A stretch of 7,580 bases of DNA from Pseudomonadota bacterium (lineage in GTDB: Bacteria > Pseudomonadota > Gammaproteobacteria > Burkholderiales > Burkholderiaceae_D): contig JAFECY010000136.1 of the NCBI GenBank assembly GCA_018241865.1, positions 1-7,580 of the forward strand, written 5' to 3'. Positions 5,831-7,580 of this stretch are shown here, piece after piece. The position numbers were made by a program, and so were the translations under genes. Position 1 is the stretch's first letter. Every line of letters starts with the position of its first letter. The notes under the pieces were generated by a model. It did not search any database and had not been told where the DNA came from. It was given only the letters and a program-made list of their open reading frames with translations.

Positions 5831-6082
5831 CGCGCCACGCGGCGCAACATGCCCGGTCGCCGCCCCGTTGAAATTGAGCAAGCCAGCCACATATGCTTTA
5901 CAGGCATGCCCAAAATGCCACAATTGATTGTGTTTTTTGAAATAAATCTACCGAAAGCAACTTATACTTCGCTTCCAGTTGTATTTTTGAAATTTTGTTA
6001 CTATATTGCCTAGGTACAATTCTTTTGCGCAATAAAATATTGCCGAAAAGCGAACAACCCCGATACCTTAACCTCGACCGAC
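5831..6082 (+). promoter_or_regulatory. AT-rich promoter/operator region of the HTH gene
   Basis: This 252-bp gap turns sharply AT-rich from about 5911 on, as expected for a promoter region. Candidate -10 boxes are TATACT (5963-5968) and TACAAT (6015-6020), but neither has a well-spaced -35: TTGAAA at 5937 is 20 bp from the first, and TTGTTA at 5995 is 14 bp from the second. Symmetric sites include CACAAT-TG-ATTGTG (5919-5932), GGCATGCC (5903-5910) and TTGCGCAA (6025-6032). ATATTGCC is repeated directly at 6003-6010 and 6037-6044. These are plausible operators for the following HTH protein. Confidence 0.4.
5832..5845. other. Small GC hairpin after the DUF1415 gene
   Basis: GCGCC-ACGC-GGCGC forms a 5-bp stem with a 4-nt loop, starting 2 nt after the stop. 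There is no T-run, so it is not a canonical intrinsic terminator, though it could protect the mRNA 3' end. Confidence 0.3.
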
Positions 6083-6418
6083 ATGATGGACGATATGACT
6101 ACGCAGACCGACAAACCGACCAGTAATCGCCTAGCAGACCAACTCGCCTACGACCCCAACAATTTACTGGATTCGCTGATCGAGAAACTGAATCTGAAGA
6201 ATGACGCGGCGCTGTCGCGCGCGCTGGAAGTGGCACCGCCGGTTATCAGCAAGATTCGCCATCGCCGCTTGCCGGTCGGTGCTTCGCTACTGATACGCAT
6301 GCACGAAATCAGCGATCTGAGCATCAAAGATTTGCGCATTCTGATGGGTGATCGTCGCGACAAATTCCGCATCAGCGACAAACAGTTCAAGCCCAAAGAC
6401 GACAAGAGCGAAGACTGA
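6083..6418 (+). CDS. Small XRE/Cro-like helix-turn-helix protein
   Basis: This is a 111-aa protein. The core LLDSLIEKLNLKNDAALS (28-45) runs into RALEVAPPVISKIRHRRLPV (46-65). It reads as an HTH: helix 2 DAALSRALEV (41-50), turn APP, and recognition helix VISKIRHRR (54-62) with basic residues for DNA contact. Flanking helices LIRMHEISDLSIKDLRILMG (70-89) complete a compact four- to five-helix Cro/CI-type domain. The tail is charged and lysine-rich. I know close relatives only as small conserved regulators of Burkholderiales-type genomes, with no defined regulon. ATG codons occur at 6083, 6086 and 6095. The last has GGA 4 nt upstream and could be the true start; I keep 6083 as the longest. A large symmetric-site-rich upstream region suggests autoregulation. 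The gene converges on cysM, with 20 nt between stops. The DNA-binding call is good; targets are unknown. Confidence 0.8.
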   Translation: MMDDMTTQTDKPTSNRLADQLAYDPNNLLDSLIEKLNLKNDAALSRALEVAPPVISKIRHRRLPVGASLLIRMHEISDLSIKDLRILMGDRRDKFRISDKQFKPKDDKSED

Positions 6419-6427
6419 TCTACCCTC

Positions 6428-6455
6428 GGGATATTCCCTCAAGCTGGGAATACCC
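6428..6455. terminator. Hairpin between the convergent HTH and cysM genes
   Basis: GGGATATTCCC (6428-6438) pairs with GGGAATACCC (6446-6455) over 10 bp with a single A bulge and a 7-nt loop. It starts 10 nt after the HTH gene stop and overlaps the last codons of cysM, including its TGA (6439-6441). No T-run follows on either strand, so termination strength is uncertain; it may also be a shared mRNA 3'-end protector. Confidence 0.45.
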
Positions 6456-7341
6456 CGGTGGACAGGTAGCGATCGCCACGGTCGCAGACGATGAACACGA
6501 TCGTCGCATTCTCGACCGTGCGGGCAATGCGCAAGGCAACCTCGCACGCGCCGGCGGCTGAAATGCCGCAAAAAATTCCCTCTTCCGCCGCCAGTCGGCG
6601 CGCCATTTTTTCCGACGCGGCTTGACTCACGTTTTCCACCTGATCGATGCGCGATTTATCGTAAATCTTGGGTAAATAGGCTTCCGGCCATTTGCGGATG
6701 CCGGGGATTTGCGAACCTTCTTCCGGCTGCGCGCCGATGATGCGTACTTCCGAATTTTGTTCTTTCAGATAGCGCGACACGCCCATAATCGTGCCGGTGG
6801 TACCCATGGCGCTGACGAAATGGGTGATGCGACCACCAGTATCGCGCCAGATTTCCGGGCCGGTGCTTTCGTAATGCGCGCGCGGATTGTCTGGATTGGC
6901 GAACTGGTCAAGGATCAATCCCTGTCCTTCTTTTTGCATCTGCTCGGCCAGATCGCGCGCGTATTCCATGCCGCCGGTTTTCGGCGTCAGAATAATTTTC
7001 GCACCATAGGCCGCCATGCTCTGCCGTCTTTCCTCGCTCAGATTCTCCGGCATCAACAACACCATCTTGTAACCGCGCATCGCCGCCACCATCGCCAGCG
7101 CAATGCCGGTGTTGCCGCTGGTGGCCTCGATCAGGGTATCGCCCGGCTTGATGTCGCCGCGCTCTTCCGCATATTTAATCATCGATAGCGCCGGCCTGTC
7201 CTTCACCGAGCCAGCCGGATTGTTGCCTTCCAGCTTGCCGAGAATGATGTTGTTGCGCAGCGCCGCCTCTGCACCGATCTTGCGTTTGAGCTGAACCAGC
7301 GGCGTGTTGCCGATAGTGTCTTCGAGAGTCAGATAAGCCAT
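6439..7341 (-). CDS. cysM: Cysteine synthase B (O-acetylserine/thiosulfate sulfhydrylase)
   Basis: This is a complete 300-aa PLP enzyme of cysteine biosynthesis, a cytoplasmic fold-type II beta-replacement enzyme. CysM makes cysteine, or S-sulfocysteine with thiosulfate, from O-acetylserine. Visible features are the start MAYLTLEDTIGNTPLVQL; the Schiff-base lysine Lys47 in NNPAGSVKDRP; the substrate loop TSGNTG (74-79); the phosphate-binding GTTGT (180-184); CGISAAGA with Ser261 near the pyridine nitrogen; and the C-terminal CDRGDRYLSTG (286-296). The EEGSQIPGIRKWPEAYLP block (207-224) and the C-terminal motif are CysM-type, separating it from CysK. Length fits the family. The ATG at 7341 is chosen for homology. 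The open frame extends to 7482, but that stretch would cross an intrinsic terminator and has no family match. An SD-like AGG lies about 7 nt upstream and a TACAAT -10 about 30 nt upstream, so it is probably monocistronic. The gene converges with the HTH gene. Confidence 0.95.
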   Translation of the reverse strand: MAYLTLEDTIGNTPLVQLKRKIGAEAALRNNIILGKLEGNNPAGSVKDRPALSMIKYAEERGDIKPGDTLIEATSGNTGIALAMVAAMRGYKMVLLMPENLSEERRQSMAAYGAKIILTPKTGGMEYARDLAEQMQKEGQGLILDQFANPDNPRAHYESTGPEIWRDTGGRITHFVSAMGTTGTIMGVSRYLKEQNSEVRIIGAQPEEGSQIPGIRKWPEAYLPKIYDKSRIDQVENVSQAASEKMARRLAAEEGIFCGISAAGACEVALRIARTVENATIVFIVCDRGDRYLSTGVFPA

Positions 7342-7371
7342 GAAAAGCCTGTTCAAATTGAGCAAGTGGTC

Positions 7372-7377
7372 ATTGTA
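7372..7377 (-). promoter_or_regulatory. Putative cysM -10 box
   Basis: The minus strand reads TACAAT 30 nt before the cysM ATG, giving a predicted leader of about 20-25 nt. No TTGACA-like -35 is visible at 16-18 bp, so an activator may be needed. CysB is the usual activator of cys genes, but I see no identifiable CysB site. Confidence 0.35.
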
Positions 7378-7416
7378 ATCCGAGAATGTCGGTGCCGTCG
7401 GCGCGGCGCAAGCAAT

Positions 7417-7439
7417 AAAAAAACCCCGCATTAGCGGGG
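7417..7439 (-). terminator. Rho-independent terminator of the Lys-rich gene
   Basis: The stem is CCCCGC (7424-7429) with GCGGGG (7434-7439), a 6-bp all-GC stem with loop ATTA. On the minus strand it is followed at once by seven T (7417-7423), a textbook intrinsic terminator 20 nt after the stop of the upstream minus-strand gene. It separates that gene from cysM. Confidence 0.85.
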
Positions 7440-7459
7440 CTTTCGTTAGGCGTTTCGAC

Positions 7460-7580
7460 TTACTTCTTGTCAGCCTTGGCATCTGTAGCTTTAGCGTCTT
7501 TCTTCGCGTCAGCTTTTTCTTTTTTCTTGGCTTCTTTTTCTTCCTTGGCTTTTTTCTTCGCTTCGGCTTTTTCTTCCTTG
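7460..7580 (-). CDS. C-terminus of a Lys/Ala/Glu-rich protein (partial)
   Basis: On the minus strand the last 39 codons and a TAA stop (7460-7462) are present; the gene enters from the right edge. All 39 residues but one are Lys, Ala, Glu or Asp (the exception is a Thr), built from KEEKAEAKKKAKEEKEAKKK-like units and ending DAKADKK. No Cys, hydrophobic or aromatic residue except Ala occurs. Such a tail is a highly basic, probably helical or disordered extension, seen for example in histone H1-like nucleoid proteins and in alanine/lysine-rich envelope proteins. The identity cannot be set from this fragment. The strong terminator 20 nt downstream supports that this is a real, expressed gene. 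Confidence 0.7.
   Translation of the reverse strand, partial: KEEKAEAKKKAKEEKEAKKKEKADAKKDAKATDAKADKK

Noticed and set aside
7342..7482. Extended N-terminus for cysM up to 7482
   Set aside because: It would read through an intrinsic terminator and overlap the Lys-rich gene; family members start at MAYLTLEDTIGNTP-like sequence.
1..7580. Defence island, CRISPR, toxin-antitoxin, phage or integrated element
   Set aside because: No repeats-spacers, transposase, integrase, nuclease or paired toxin-antitoxin signature was seen. The small HTH protein has no toxin-like neighbour, and the orphan ParA has no partition partner here.

Overview
The window looks like chromosomal DNA of a betaproteobacterium, most likely order Burkholderiales and plausibly Oxalobacteraceae. 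This is an inference from protein families and moderate-to-high GC, not from a marker gene. The cues are a CysM-type cysteine synthase, a DUF1415 protein, a small CCGxGCxxCVW 'oxidoreductase-like' protein, a short XRE-like regulator of a type I associate with Burkholderiales, and a poly-Gly/Thr-rich lipoprotein. I see no rRNA, tRNA, CRISPR array, phage gene, transposase or intact mobile element.

Layout. Positions 1-2478 are a minus-strand block. In transcription order it holds a ParA-type ATPase gene broken by a one-base deletion (2478 to 1685), an alpha/beta hydrolase (1589 to 741) with a good promoter and Shine-Dalgarno, and a partial TIP30/HTATIP2-like NAD(P)-binding protein (575 off the left edge). 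A compact inverted-repeat element (618-720) lies between the last two. Positions 2479-2820 are a divergent, gene-free regulatory region. Positions 2821-6418 are a plus-strand block: a secreted lipoprotein with an IPT/TIG-like domain and a right-handed beta-helix, a 76-aa cysteine-rich protein, a 129-aa protein of unknown function, a DUF1415 protein, and a 111-aa HTH protein behind an AT-rich promoter region. Positions 6439-7580 are again minus strand: cysM, convergent with the HTH gene across a shared hairpin, and beyond a strong intrinsic terminator the Lys/Ala/Glu-rich C-terminus of a further gene.

How the genes work together. Only the 4458/4697 pair is tightly spaced (8 nt), so co-expression is likely there. 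The other genes look like separate units. The set is mostly housekeeping or conserved genes, and I do not see a convincing new multi-gene system. The points most worth a second look are the frameshifted ParA, the hairpin repeat element at 618-720, the multidomain surface lipoprotein with its SD-less pyrimidine-rich leader, and short repeat clusters upstream of the DUF1415 and HTH genes.
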